Below are positions 23,279 to 33,326 of a stretch of DNA of 64,000 nt, piece by piece. How positions within the stretch are numbered: the first letter of the stretch is position 1; every line of letters starts with the position of its first letter. The translations under genes were made by a program, and so were the position numbers. The notes beneath the pieces are model-generated. The model was not told the origin of the DNA and searched no databases. It saw only the letters and a list, made by a program, of their open reading frames with translations. Source of the stretch: Pycnococcus provasolii (taxonomy: Eukaryota; Chlorophyta; Pseudoscourfieldiophyceae; Pseudoscourfieldiales; Pycnococcaceae); contig OW568874.1 of the NCBI GenBank assembly GCA_938743325.2, positions 434,001-498,000 of the forward strand, read 5' to 3'.

Positions 23279-26200
23279 ATGGTGGACCGCAAGCTCTCGA
23301 TGGTGTACGCGCACCTCGACAACGGCGTGCCCAAGCAAGCGCTCAAGGCGTGCGATGCCCTCTTGAAAAAACACAACAACCCTCTGATCCACGCGCTCAA
23401 GGCCATCGCGCTCGACCGCATGGGGCGTGACGAAGACGCGCTCGCCACGGCGCGGCTCGCGCTCGCCGCCGCAACCGCGCCCTCATCCCCCTTCGTCATT
23501 GATGCACACATGTGCTCGCTCATCGCCATGACGATGCGAAGTGCGGGAGGGGAACGACAGCACAAGGCGGAGATCGCCGCGCTCTACGAAGCTGCAGTCA
23601 GCAGGGGAGGTGCCCACTTGCCCGACGACGAAATGCAAGAAATGCAGGTCAAACTGTTCGTCGCGTACGGCGAGGCGGGAGACCACGTCAAGGCGCAGAG
23701 AACAGCCATGAGCCTTCACAAGCGGACAGCCGCGCCAGAGTTCCTGGCGTGGGCGATGACGAGCCTCGTGTTCCAGTGCACGCCGACGCACGGCGTGGGG
23801 TCCGCGTGCCAGACGCCAACGCCGCCGCCAACAGCCATGCCGCTCGCACTCGCCGCGGGACTGGGAAAGAAGATTTTCACAGGAGCTGCCGCCGCCGCTG
23901 CTGCCGCAACCGAGAGCGAGCTGGAGCTGTTCGCGAGCGTTCTCGCCATGGCTGGAAAGCCGAGCGCGGCTCTGGAACTGTTGCAGAGCGACGCGGGAAA
24001 GCTGGTCAAGCTTCCCACGAAGCGTGCGATGATGCAGGCAAGCTGCGCATTTGCGGCGGGTGATCTCGATGCAGCGGCGGAATATGTCTCGGAAGTTCTA
24101 AGGCATGATCCTAATGACGTGCGCGCGTGGAATGCGATGCTGGATGCCGTTGCTCCGGACTCGATGCGCCTGCGCAGCAGCGGCGGCGGCGGATTCGACG
24201 CGTTTTCACCCGCCCTGGCAAAGGCTCTTAGAGCGCGGAAATCCCAGGCGGCGGACGGCTTACCGAGCCTAGGACCGGAGCATGCCGTGGACGTGGATTA
24301 TTCGAATGCCATTCTCAGCCTAGGAACACAGATTGATCGCCTCCGCGAACGTGTGCCCGGGGCGATTGAGCTGGTCGCATCCACCGCAGAGGCAGGATCG
24401 GCAGCATGGCCGGCTCGCCTCGTGGCACTTATGAAGCCAGAGGCGGCTCTACGTGAACTGAGACTTCGCCGCCGATGTCGACGCCTGTTGGCGCGCTTGG
24501 CAGATGCCGAGATGGCGCCGCGAATTCTTGCGACGGACGAAGATTGCATCGGCGGTGCTGCAATCGGCGCTGCATGTGATGACGATGTTGAAGAGAAGGC
24601 GCTGATCGAGGGTATCGTGGCGTACATAGGAAAGCACGGACACCTGCCGTCAATGCCGTCGGACCTTGTTGCTCTCGCCTCCGCTCTCTCGCCCAAGGGG
24701 AGAAGGATGGTGACTGCACATGCATTCGAAACGGCGACGTCCGCGGACGAGGCGGCAGCAACGGACGACGAAGCGGCAGTGCGGCGAGCGTACCGCCGTC
24801 TTGCAAATGCATGGTCGCTAGGCGTTGACCTCGGTATTGCTGTGGAAGGCGGTGCAGACGATCTGACCACGTACAACAAGGCTGCGGAAGCGGTGCGCCT
24901 TGGACGTAGGCAACTCATCCCGCCACTCGTTGAATCTTCGGCAGACCCGCGGGATCAGAAGGTTGGGGATGGGTTTGCCGCATGTGCTGCCGCTACGCTA
25001 ATTGGAGCCGCAAGAAAACGGCTAGCATCGGAAGACGAACATTCCGCAAAGCTCGGTGCGCTGGCAAGCTATGCAGCCTCCGCCGCCGCGCTGGAGGAAA
25101 TGCGCGCGAATGCTGAGTACTCCGCGGTCGTTCTCGTTCCGCTTGCATGCATATACGGATATGGACTTGGATGCCCGAAGTGCCACTCGGACGTCTTCCA
25201 GCGACTCGATGTCAAGCAAATTCAGCTCGACTCGATCGCTATTCACCTCACTTACCCCGTCTTGTGTGCATACGAGGGTCAGGTTGGTCGTGACGGGCAG
25301 GCAAAGCTTTCCGCGAATGCGTCGTCGATCGAGCTGTTCTCGGGAACGTCGGCGAGCTACTACGCTGCGAAGGTGCGCTACGTTGCGGACTCGCATATGC
25401 GCGATGAGTCGCAGTCTGTGAGCTACGCACTTGAGCACGGCAACTTTGTGCAACTGCTCGACTTTGCCAACCTGCGCTCGCGTCTCAATCGCTCGTACGC
25501 CGTTCACGCCTCAGCCGTGGAAAAGGCTATACACAGCCTCACCTCGCTTTGTCCACCGCTTACAACAGCAAAGGACTCGGCGAACTCGGCTCGTGCAATA
25601 CTCGACGACTTGGATTCGACCCTGCGACTCTCGGCAGAACCTCAGGATGCATTCGCCGAGGCTAGTCTTTCGACTCCCTGGCGATTCAACCTGGACCTTG
25701 CGCAACGCCCGCCGTGGCTGCCTCTGGGATTGGGTGGGCCTCGACAGGCGGTGATGGAGCACTGGGAGGTGGTGACAGGATCGACGACGGGCAGTGGTGA
25801 AAGCATGCACGCGGATGCTTGGAGTCTCGCCGAGGAAGAGGAAGGTGGCCCATGGCGCGGGGACTTGCACCCGCAGCTCGCCGGTGCGGTGAATGCTGGC
25901 GTCGACGCACGTGGCATGGGCTGGGGTAGCATGCGTCGTGCACGCTTCCCGCTCGAGGGGTCGACGATGCCATGCGCTCTTGCGCGCCATGGTCTTGGTG
26001 CATCGCTTGCGCGCCGCATCGCACTTGCGTATTACACGGCATCTGCGCTAGTTCGTGCTGATCAAAAGCATGTGACAGGTGGCGAGCAGGAGAACGACGC
26101 GCCGCAACCACCACCCCTTCCGGCACTTCCAGCGTCACCTTCTCGTGCATCTGGAGCGGCAGCCACATGCTCGGCAATTGACGCGTGCATCACACACATC

Positions 26201-26659
26201 GCGGCAATAGACGGCAATGTTGCCAAGGCGTTAGAGAAAGTTGTCGAATGGCTGCGGCATGCGACTTTCATTGTGGAATCACGACTTGTGCTTCGTGCAA
26301 CGACGGCGGTGGCACTTGCACCGGATATCGCCGCATTCGCGCGGCGTCTTGTATCGGAGAGCATTCCACTGCTTGACGGGGCGACAGCACTTCGTGGCGG
26401 TGACGTCAAGGCGTCGTCGGGCGAGGTTGAAAAGGTGAGGGCTGATGTATTAAGTGCGGTGGTACAAGCTACCAGCACAGTCCGCCCAGCCTTGGGAGAT
26501 GCTGCATCACTCGCTGCGTCGCTACGCGCGGCAAACTCATACGCGGTGGAAGCTGTGGACTCACCGTCCGCGTTCGACGAAGTCTGCAAGACGCTTGCGA
26601 GCGAGCATGCATCTCTCGCGGAGCTGCTCGAGCGTGACGCGAAGGCTGCATTGCAGTGA
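23279..26659 (+). CDS. NAA25: NAA25/Mdm20, TPR subunit of N-terminal acetyltransferase NatB
   Basis: The protein has 1126 residues. NAA25 is the ribosome-anchoring, non-catalytic subunit that pairs with NAA20 to acetylate N-termini starting Met-Asp/Glu/Asn/Gln. The N-terminus has the family's typical opening (KLSMVYAHLDNGVPKQALKACDALLKKHNNPLIHALKAIALDRMGR) followed by more TPR-like helices (EMQVKLFVAYGEAGDHVKAQ, AGDLDAAAEYVSEVLRHDP). The middle contains the Mdm20-type region with CPKCHSDVFQRLDVKQIQLDS and the C-terminal third is helical and Ala-rich. Length fits the family (about 950-1000 in animals and plants), slightly long because of inserted low-complexity segments (about 180-200 and 910-940). 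The start ATG at 23279 opens directly on conserved sequence. Confidence 0.9.
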   Translation: MVDRKLSMVYAHLDNGVPKQALKACDALLKKHNNPLIHALKAIALDRMGRDEDALATARLALAAATAPSSPFVIDAHMCSLIAMTMRSAGGERQHKAEIAALYEAAVSRGGAHLPDDEMQEMQVKLFVAYGEAGDHVKAQRTAMSLHKRTAAPEFLAWAMTSLVFQCTPTHGVGSACQTPTPPPTAMPLALAAGLGKKIFTGAAAAAAAATESELELFASVLAMAGKPSAALELLQSDAGKLVKLPTKRAMMQASCAFAAGDLDAAAEYVSEVLRHDPNDVRAWNAMLDAVAPDSMRLRSSGGGGFDAFSPALAKALRARKSQAADGLPSLGPEHAVDVDYSNAILSLGTQIDRLRERVPGAIELVASTAEAGSAAWPARLVALMKPEAALRELRLRRRCRRLLARLADAEMAPRILATDEDCIGGAAIGAACDDDVEEKALIEGIVAYIGKHGHLPSMPSDLVALASALSPKGRRMVTAHAFETATSADEAAATDDEAAVRRAYRRLANAWSLGVDLGIAVEGGADDLTTYNKAAEAVRLGRRQLIPPLVESSADPRDQKVGDGFAACAAATLIGAARKRLASEDEHSAKLGALASYAASAAALEEMRANAEYSAVVLVPLACIYGYGLGCPKCHSDVFQRLDVKQIQLDSIAIHLTYPVLCAYEGQVGRDGQAKLSANASSIELFSGTSASYYAAKVRYVADSHMRDESQSVSYALEHGNFVQLLDFANLRSRLNRSYAVHASAVEKAIHSLTSLCPPLTTAKDSANSARAILDDLDSTLRLSAEPQDAFAEASLSTPWRFNLDLAQRPPWLPLGLGGPRQAVMEHWEVVTGSTTGSGESMHADAWSLAEEEEGGPWRGDLHPQLAGAVNAGVDARGMGWGSMRRARFPLEGSTMPCALARHGLGASLARRIALAYYTASALVRADQKHVTGGEQENDAPQPPPLPALPASPSRASGAAATCSAIDACITHIAAIDGNVAKALEKVVEWLRHATFIVESRLVLRATTAVALAPDIAAFARRLVSESIPLLDGATALRGGDVKASSGEVEKVRADVLSAVVQATSTVRPALGDAASLAASLRAANSYAVEAVDSPSAFDEVCKTLASEHASLAELLERDAKAALQ

Positions 26660-26849
26660 AATGCTAATATCGCTCATTTAGTGATGGAATGTACTTTACT
26701 TCGTCCAGCGGTCGTCCATTCACATAAAAATTGACCTGGGTTAAAATGTACTTTTCGTAGATAAAGATTATGATTTTAAGCTTATTTCTATATCACAATT
26801 CAAGTTGAAACGCATGCCGGTCCATCCTCCCATCACACCTGTCGACGTG

Positions 26850-29096
26850 CTATCCAAGCAGCGGGGCAGCAAATGTCGCGGGTGGTGGATGCGCGTATTT
26901 TGTCATTAGAGCTTTCGTAATGTCCAACGTGGCTGCGACTACACCCTGGTCCAAGCTGCTGAGACCCATCTTTCTTCCTAGGTAGAAGCGAGAGTACACG
27001 AGCACCACTCGACTTGTATTGCCCAACTGAACCATGCTCGGGTAGTGGATTCGTACAGCACTTAGCGAGTGCTCGTCGTCAAGACTAGCGACGTGGAACC
27101 AATTGTCGCCCCCATCTTGGCTGATCGCGAGGTGCAACTTCGTGCGGCATGCGCGGCAATTCTTCAAGCCGCGGTACAGGCCAGGGGATCTGTGGTTGTT
27201 GAACGCAAGAAGGAGCTCGCCCCTCGGCCTCAGGCTCAGCATGTGCACTTTGCTGTTCGGATTTGGCACTGGCATCGCGGTTGCCTCTGACCAGTGACGA
27301 CCGTCGTCGTGGCTGACCGACTTGAATAGGCACCCCGTGGCGGAGCGGAACACCATGACGACGGTGCCATTCAGCAGCTGAGCAGCCGTGCCCTCGATGA
27401 GCTTCGTCCTTTCGTGAGTCACCCTCCCGTGAGGTCTCCAGCTCTTGCCCTCGTCGTGACTTAGGAGAACGCCCGCACTCTCTTCACCGCCGCTGTAGCA
27501 TGCCCCCATGTCGCCGTTCAAAATTGTGCAACCGCTCATGCCATCCTCCTCCTTGCGAGGACAGCTCTGATCAGGCAGTGTTATTTGCGCCTGCTCACGC
27601 CAGTACGGGAGCAGCCACGTGCCGCTCTGCAGCACGACAACGTGATTTGAGATCACCTTCGCAACACCGCCACCCGCCTCGAACGTGAGCAGCGTCTTCG
27701 AAGGACGCCACGAGTTTTGCTCCACCTCCCCGACGAGCATCGTCACCTTGATGTCCCCACCAGGCACCCACGTCGGCGCGGGTGTGTGGCAAATGTCTTC
27801 CTCCGGGCTCACGGACGACGGGCACGGCGGCGCGACACATGGCCTGCACGGCTGAGCCTTGCGGCACATGCGGCTCTCCGAGTAGAAGAGCCAGACGTGG
27901 CCGTGACGGTCGACGTGCACGACTGGACTCCAGAGAGCACCAGTCTGCTTGATTGGAACGCGCTGCGGCGGAAGCCATGCCATGCCCTCGCGGTCCTTGC
28001 TAACGCTAAACTGGATGTGCTGCATGTCGAGCCCTTCCACGGCGAGTCGTGCGGCGGACTCGTTGCCGAGGCCGGGTGCCGCTTGCCACATGGCGATGAG
28101 CCGCCCGTCCGATAGCTGGTTCACCATCGCCATGTGGGTGTACTGCGTATCCTCCGAGTAGCGGCGGATGTACCCCGCGCCGACGGCATTCACGACGTCG
28201 CCCTCGTTAAGCGGCAGCGAACCCTCGCACTCGTTCATGTACTCACACTCTGGGTGGCCCGCGAAGAAGTCTTCTTTGTTCTTGTGGTTCATGCTGTTCC
28301 AAGGTTGCTTGCAGATGGCCCACGGCGACTCGGTGATGTTCGTGAAGTTTTGCGCCTGCTCCAGCACGGTGTCCGGGTCACCACCCGTGGCAGCGACAAG
28401 CCGTGCCACCCACGGCAGCTTAGCCTCGGCGACAACAGCGTCGACAGCCGTGGAGTCACCCGCTTCCGCGGTGATTGGGCTGCCCTCCGTCTTTTCCTCC
28501 GTCTTCACCACGCCGATGCCGTGCAGCATATTCTCCACCGCGTCGTTCGTCGCGTTCTCGCCTGTAAATTGAGAGGCGACTTTCTGCTGCTCGACCCTAT
28601 CCTTGCGCGCGGCCGCCCTTCTTTCGCGTCGCGACCTTCTCGCCTCCGCCGCAGCGGCTCGTGCCTCCGCGCTCTGCCCGTTGGCACTGCTCCCTCCTGC
28701 TCCCATTCCATCTCTGCCTTCTCCGAGTTCCCTGTTGACGACTTCCGTTGAGTTTGTGTTTGACGACGACGGCTGGTTGATGTTGAGCAGCGTGAGGCAT
28801 AGCAGCACGGTGACGATCGCCGTTCTCGTCGTGCGTCTGTCCCAGGACACGCCAAGGAACCGCAACGACGAACCCGAGGAAGACCCCCCCGAGGAACCAC
28901 CACCACCACCACCACCACCACCACCACCACTCCCTAACCTTAAGGAACCACCAAGTTGAGAGGAATCACCATCTCCTTGAAGGCCATCACCACCACCACC
29001 ACCACCACTAGAGGCACCACCACCACCACCAGAGGCACCACCAACATTAACACGCGGACTACTGTAGGAACCACGAGACTTGAAGGAGTCGCGCAT
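26850..29096 (-). CDS. Type II membrane sialidase-like (BNR/Asp-box) protein
   Basis: The protein has 748 residues from the ATG at 29096. A Gly/Ser-rich cytosolic head of about 90 residues precedes one hydrophobic segment (TAIVTVLLCLTLLNI, about 90-110), consistent with a type II membrane protein. A basic Arg/Ala stalk follows. The C-terminal catalytic-type domain (about 290-745) is a six-bladed BNR sialidase-like fold. It has three Asp-boxes, SHDEGKSW, SHDDGRHW and SQDGGDNW, plus DGRLIAMWQAAPG, GALWSPVVHVDRHGHVWLFY and RTKLIEGTAAQLLNG. Cys-rich inserts (CRKAQPCRPCVAPPC) suggest lumenal or extracellular placement. The substrate may be sialic or a related nonulosonic acid; I cannot confirm the arginine triad. 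A GGGCCC array at 29158-29212 lies upstream. Confidence 0.82.
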   Translation of the reverse strand: MRDSFKSRGSYSSPRVNVGGASGGGGGASSGGGGGGDGLQGDGDSSQLGGSLRLGSGGGGGGGGGGGSSGGSSSGSSLRFLGVSWDRRTTRTAIVTVLLCLTLLNINQPSSSNTNSTEVVNRELGEGRDGMGAGGSSANGQSAEARAAAAEARRSRRERRAAARKDRVEQQKVASQFTGENATNDAVENMLHGIGVVKTEEKTEGSPITAEAGDSTAVDAVVAEAKLPWVARLVAATGGDPDTVLEQAQNFTNITESPWAICKQPWNSMNHKNKEDFFAGHPECEYMNECEGSLPLNEGDVVNAVGAGYIRRYSEDTQYTHMAMVNQLSDGRLIAMWQAAPGLGNESAARLAVEGLDMQHIQFSVSKDREGMAWLPPQRVPIKQTGALWSPVVHVDRHGHVWLFYSESRMCRKAQPCRPCVAPPCPSSVSPEEDICHTPAPTWVPGGDIKVTMLVGEVEQNSWRPSKTLLTFEAGGGVAKVISNHVVVLQSGTWLLPYWREQAQITLPDQSCPRKEEDGMSGCTILNGDMGACYSGGEESAGVLLSHDEGKSWRPHGRVTHERTKLIEGTAAQLLNGTVVMVFRSATGCLFKSVSHDDGRHWSEATAMPVPNPNSKVHMLSLRPRGELLLAFNNHRSPGLYRGLKNCRACRTKLHLAISQDGGDNWFHVASLDDEHSLSAVRIHYPSMVQLGNTSRVVLVYSRFYLGRKMGLSSLDQGVVAATLDITKALMTKYAHPPPATFAAPLLG

Positions 29097-29571
29097 GATT
29101 CACAAATGGGATCTATGGCCGCCACCTACGAGTCTAAGGTCCTCCACGGGTTTCGCGGCCGGGTCCCGGGGGGAGATCGAACTTGGAACTTCACCCTCCC
29201 GGGCCCGGGGAAGAACCCTCTTCCTATTTTAATAGGGACGCCTGAGCCTCATGGGGATACCTCTTAGAACGTGTCTCGTTGTGTTTGTGTGTGTGTGTGT
29301 ACACGTGCGGACACGCCTTTTCACATTTGGGTAGCCTTTGCTCCCCTTCCTATCCCTTTTTTTATTTTTTATACTTACACACACCTTACCCTTACCCTTA
29401 CCCTTAGGTGGCAGGCAACCTTTGGCGAGTCGAGGATGGGCACAGACAGACTTGGGTTTCTTCGCACGTGAGGTGGAAACCCTTCTATTTAAATATATAA
29501 AAGAGAGAGAGAAAGAGAAATAATTACTTCGTCTAAGGTAAGAACTTAAGGTGATCCATACGGGTAGGTGA
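29097..29571. other. Spacer between the sialidase-like and EF-hand coiled-coil genes
   Basis: It holds the GGGCCC array (29158-29212), a GTGTGTGTGTGTG run near 29287, and TACCCT repeats at 29387-29405. Short open frames have no conserved content. The right part is AT-rich and is presumably the 3' UTR of the gene ending at 29572. Confidence 0.4.
29158..29212. promoter_or_regulatory. GGGCCC/CCCGGG-rich array upstream of the sialidase-like gene
   Basis: GGCCGGGTCCCGGGGGG and CCCTCCCGGGCCCGGGG flank about 25 unremarkable bases and can pair with each other. The array lies 62-116 bp upstream of the ATG at 29096, in line with the spacing at the other GGGCCC sites. Confidence 0.4.
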
Positions 29572-32493
29572 TCACAAGTCAGGAGAGAGCAGTAAAGTCT
29601 TGCGTGCCGACGTCTCGCCGCCATTGGATGCATCCGCCGAGGATGCGGCGCCGGTGGCGATCGAGGGCACGCTCGGCGGAGGCTTGAGAAGCTGCATAAG
29701 CCCTGTGTTCTCAGCCTTTGCCATCGCATTCGTCAGACGAACCACCTCAGCTGTCCTCTTCAACGTTCCCTTGACGCGAACGAGCGCACTGCGCGTCTGT
29801 GAAATCAGCATGCGGTACGCAGCCCACGACGCCTCCACATCGCCACCCTCGCGTGACATCATGCTGCGCAGATGATCTCGCGCCAACCTCGCGCGAACAA
29901 CCATGTCGTGAACATCCTTGGGAAGCGCGCTCGCCGCCTTGGCGTCGTACACGCGATCGAGCTCAGCGCACAGAGAGTCCATCATCTCGCCGGGCTGCAC
30001 GGCGTCCTCGAGCATTTGACGAAGGCGCTGTCTGCGGCTCTCTTTATGCACCTCCATGTCCTCCGGTCTGTCCGCCACGTCAGTCATGCCCGCATCAGCA
30101 TCCATGTTCGACGTAACGACGAATGTCTTGCTGCCAAAGCCATGCTTACGCATTGCCGATACGAAAGCTTCCGCCGAAACGTGCTCATTCTCCAGACTGG
30201 ACAGATCCGGACCTTGCATGCCATCGTTGTTGTCATCCTGCTTCACGGCGGTCATCATATTCGCCGACGTGAGCTTCAGTGCCTCGCGGTAGATACGCGC
30301 TAGCGATCGGTCAGTCATCTTGCGATCCACCTGACGGACCGCCGTGCAGAACTCGTCGTAGCTCATCGTATTGCTGCCATCTGCGTCTGCCGCGCGCCAC
30401 AGCCAAAGCAACGCATCCTCCTGCTCCCGTCTCCGTCTCATCCACTCGTCCATGAAGGCGTGCATCACGAGCTCAAGCGAATACACGCCGTCGGGGTTGC
30501 GAAGGAGCGGAAGTTTGCCATGCACGAGCTCGTGCACCGCCTCAGCGTAATTTGCGTTCACGATCACGCCGCTGGAGCTCGACGCACCTCCATCCTCCTC
30601 GAGCTGTGGGTTAATGAAAACCTTAAGCACGTCGCGAGCAGCGCCGTGCACGGAGTCAGGCTTGACGAAGGGAAGTGCGCCCTCGGACGAATCCTTCATC
30701 GCGGAAGCGCCCGATGCGAACGTGCCAGGTGCTGCCTCGCCACGAGCAAGGTGCGCATAAAGTTTCACGTAGAACGAAACCGCCTCGTCTCCGGATGGCC
30801 GCGACGCACCCTCCGGGAGCTCCGCAAAGGCACAGAATTGCGTGACGAAGGTGGATTCCTTTGCCACCTTCTTCGCGCTTCTGCACAGATCAGCGACATT
30901 CTGGTCCGCAAGTCCGCGCAAGCCGAAGCGGTTCAGGTGCCACTGGTAGGCAAAATCTGCCAGGGAGCTGGGTTTCAGCCCCTCGCGCTCGTCGGTTGCA
31001 TCCGAGGTCGCCTTGTCCGCATAAATCTGCATGATGGTGCGCATCGTCCACCCGGGATTCTTGATACGCCCCTTCACCCCCTCGGCGACGTAGCTCACAA
31101 AGATGCCGAGCTCCGAGGCACGGTCGCGCTTCTTCTTCTTCTCCTTGGGCTTGTCATCCGTCGTCTCTTCGGCGGCTTTGGGCGTGGCCACCTCGTAGTG
31201 TCGGTCCGTCTGCACGCCAACATGCATCAAGTCCGGCCCAACGGTGAGCTTTTCAGCCTTCGCCTTGTTGAGCTGAATTTCGACAAAGCGCAGCCGAGCT
31301 AACACGTCGTCGCGCTCATCTGACACGCGAGACACCTCGTCCTCCATCGCGGCAGCGACGCGTCCAGCCGCGGCGTCCTTCTCCATCTCCATTTCGCCGA
31401 GTGCCGAGCGCATCGCCTCCAACTGGGCGCGCAGGTCGTCGTTCTCCGCACGCAGCTGTGCTGCCGCCGACTCATGCATTGCACGTGCCTGGCTGAGCTG
31501 TGCCTGCGTCGCCTTAAGCTCGGCAGCCATCGCCTCGTGCTCGGCGCGCGCGGTTGCGAGGTCGCCGCGCGTGAGCTGCAGTTCCGAGGACGTTCCCGCG
31601 AGCTCGCTTTTGACGTGCTGAAGTTTCGCCGCTCGCGTCGCCTCGCGTCGCTGCATTGCTTGTGCCTCGCCAACCACCACGCCGACGAGCTCGGAGAGCC
31701 GCGCTCGTATGTCCTCGACGAGCGTGCCTCTTTCGCTGACTGTGCTTCCCACTTGTCTCGCCGTCTCGCGGAGGCACATGTCGAGCAGCTCGTACTCGCG
31801 CGCGACGACGTCGAGGCTGAGGCGGTTGCGTTCGTCGATGAGCGTGTCCGCGAGCTGCCCCAGAGGCAGCAGGCGTGCGACGACGTGCGAGAGTGCCGTC
31901 GCCTCAGCCCGTCCAGCTGGCGCCGCGTGTGCCGCGAGCGCGCGTTCCCAGTCGGCACGTCTTTGCGCAAGCAGCTCGTCGCGTCGCAGGCGTGCGAGAG
32001 GGTGCACCTTCGGCGTTTTGACTCGGTTTCCCATGGTTGTCCTCGGCCCTAGTTCACTCTCTTCGTTTGCCTTGAGCGTGTGCAGTTCCGCCGTGAGCGT
32101 GTCGAGTTCGCCTCTGATGGCGTCGATGGACGCGAGCGCCTCCTCTTCCTCGTCGCCTCCCATGAGGTTTTGCATGTGTGCGTGAGGAGGTACGTGGTTC
32201 GGGGCTGTTGGTGCAAGGTTCGCTCTTGCGATGTTCTGCGACGTTCTCAGCGAGGAGACGTCTTGCGAGAAGGACGACGCCATGAGTTCGAGCGAGCCTC
32301 CGTAGGCGCGCAGGGAGGTTGCAAGGAGCGGCTCGCCGGAACCCGCACCCGTCGCCTTAAGGCTTGTGTTCATGGACGCTTGCGCGAAAGAGTTGCCTTC
32401 CGCGCGGCTGAGGAGGTTGACGTTCGGGACGCCGTCGTGGTACCCGTACGCCGTCACGGCGGCGAGCGACGCGCCGCGCGGCGGGTCGTCCAT
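29572..32493 (-). CDS. Coiled-coil protein with EF-hand, possibly cytoskeletal or ciliary
   Basis: The protein has 973 residues from the ATG at 32493. I do not recognise a named family. Residues about 115-420 are long amphipathic coiled coil rich in Ala, Glu, Arg and Leu (ARAEHEAMAAELKATQAQLSQ, HESAAAQLRAENDDLRAQLEAM). A Lys-rich KEKKKKRDR linker follows, then a helical domain (about 480-700) and an EF-hand with full Ca2+ loop DADGSNTMSYDEF (about residue 735). A second, weaker EF-like segment follows (VSAEAFVSAMRKHGFG). The C-terminus is helical and Ser-rich. Large coiled-coil/EF-hand proteins are common among axonemal and centriolar proteins of algae, but that role is only inferred. Confidence 0.65.
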   Translation of the reverse strand: MDDPPRGASLAAVTAYGYHDGVPNVNLLSRAEGNSFAQASMNTSLKATGAGSGEPLLATSLRAYGGSLELMASSFSQDVSSLRTSQNIARANLAPTAPNHVPPHAHMQNLMGGDEEEEALASIDAIRGELDTLTAELHTLKANEESELGPRTTMGNRVKTPKVHPLARLRRDELLAQRRADWERALAAHAAPAGRAEATALSHVVARLLPLGQLADTLIDERNRLSLDVVAREYELLDMCLRETARQVGSTVSERGTLVEDIRARLSELVGVVVGEAQAMQRREATRAAKLQHVKSELAGTSSELQLTRGDLATARAEHEAMAAELKATQAQLSQARAMHESAAAQLRAENDDLRAQLEAMRSALGEMEMEKDAAAGRVAAAMEDEVSRVSDERDDVLARLRFVEIQLNKAKAEKLTVGPDLMHVGVQTDRHYEVATPKAAEETTDDKPKEKKKKRDRASELGIFVSYVAEGVKGRIKNPGWTMRTIMQIYADKATSDATDEREGLKPSSLADFAYQWHLNRFGLRGLADQNVADLCRSAKKVAKESTFVTQFCAFAELPEGASRPSGDEAVSFYVKLYAHLARGEAAPGTFASGASAMKDSSEGALPFVKPDSVHGAARDVLKVFINPQLEEDGGASSSSGVIVNANYAEAVHELVHGKLPLLRNPDGVYSLELVMHAFMDEWMRRRREQEDALLWLWRAADADGSNTMSYDEFCTAVRQVDRKMTDRSLARIYREALKLTSANMMTAVKQDDNNDGMQGPDLSSLENEHVSAEAFVSAMRKHGFGSKTFVVTSNMDADAGMTDVADRPEDMEVHKESRRQRLRQMLEDAVQPGEMMDSLCAELDRVYDAKAASALPKDVHDMVVRARLARDHLRSMMSREGGDVEASWAAYRMLISQTRSALVRVKGTLKRTAEVVRLTNAMAKAENTGLMQLLKPPPSVPSIATGAASSADASNGGETSARKTLLLSPDL

Positions 32494-33027
32494 GGTGCTC
32501 TCTCTGAACTCTTCTCGAGCTGGCCGGCGAAGACTGCACTGCGTTCGAGAGGTAAAAAAAGAGGCCAGCTAAAATGGGATAAAAATCATTTAAGGGGGGC
32601 ACCCTTGTTAAAACTACATAGTTTGAGGCGGAGGTTTTCCTTCGATGTGGACTTAAAACACCATACTGTACAGGTGTCATTTGGTAGGCTTCCCTCCCTC
32701 CCTCCCTCCCTCTGACCCTCTCTCGTCGCCTTCTCAACTTCTTCCCTAGTACTATCGTAAAGGTAGACCCATTGGGATTGCCATTTGGCAAAGGGGGCTG
32801 ACCGGACTACTGTACGATAGACTGTGTGTGTGCGTTTACTGTACAAGTAATGTGTTTCATAAGGGCTGTGTGTGTGTGTGTGTGTGCTGAAAAACGTTAA
32901 ACGCACACACACACTCACACAGTAGTTTTCTTGTATCTTAAAGTTATGGAGGTGCATGAGTTTTTTACAATGTGGACCCCAAAAACAACGTGTTCCACAG
33001 GTCGGCAGCAAGTTGCAGTCTGCAGAT

Positions 33028-33114
33028 GTCCCACTTTGGTCGTAGCCACAGGTCGGGAAGAAAAACTTGGAAGACTGGAAGTGTCCCACTTTGGTCGTGG
33101 CCGCAGGTCGACAG
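33028..33114. repeat. Direct repeat, 29-bp unit, two copies
   Basis: GTCCCACTTTGGTCGT followed by RGCCRCAGGTCG occurs at 33028-33056 and again at 33086-33114, 58 bp apart, with two transitions between copies. It may be a duplicated regulatory module or a small tandem duplication. Confidence 0.7.
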
Positions 33115-33228
33115 GCAGTTCGCTCGACCGCTAGCCCTACGATAACCAGGCTCAGCCGCGCACGTCATGTCATGTGGGTCCAGGCTGCGTGATCGGGCGT
33201 TAGGGTTTCAGGGAAGTGCCTTTCCCAA

Positions 33229-33242
33229 CTAGGGTTAGGGTT
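33229..33242. promoter_or_regulatory. Telomere-like motif upstream of the SelJ-like gene
   Basis: CTAGGGTTAGGGTTA lies about 85 bp before the ATG at 33327; a related GTTAGGGTTTCAGGG lies about 30 bp further upstream. In plants the telo-box (AAACCCTA) acts in promoters; here the role is inferred from recurrence upstream of NAA25 and the HERP-like gene. Confidence 0.35.
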
Positions 33243-33326
33243 ACATCGAGGATCGAGAAAACGGCCGGGCGGGTGGAACTTGTGGCCCCGAATCAAACCA
33301 ATAATCCTCCCCTCCATGTCCCTATC

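Larger units (their letters stand above)
32494..33326. other. Spacer between divergent EF-hand and SelJ-like genes
   Basis: It contains a CCCT tandem run (32693-32712), a (TG)n run facing a (CA)n run (32862-32922) able to form a hairpin, an imperfect 29-bp direct repeat at 33028 and 33086, and telomere-like motifs near 33200 and 33229-33242 ahead of the SelJ-like gene. No gene is recognised. Confidence 0.45.
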
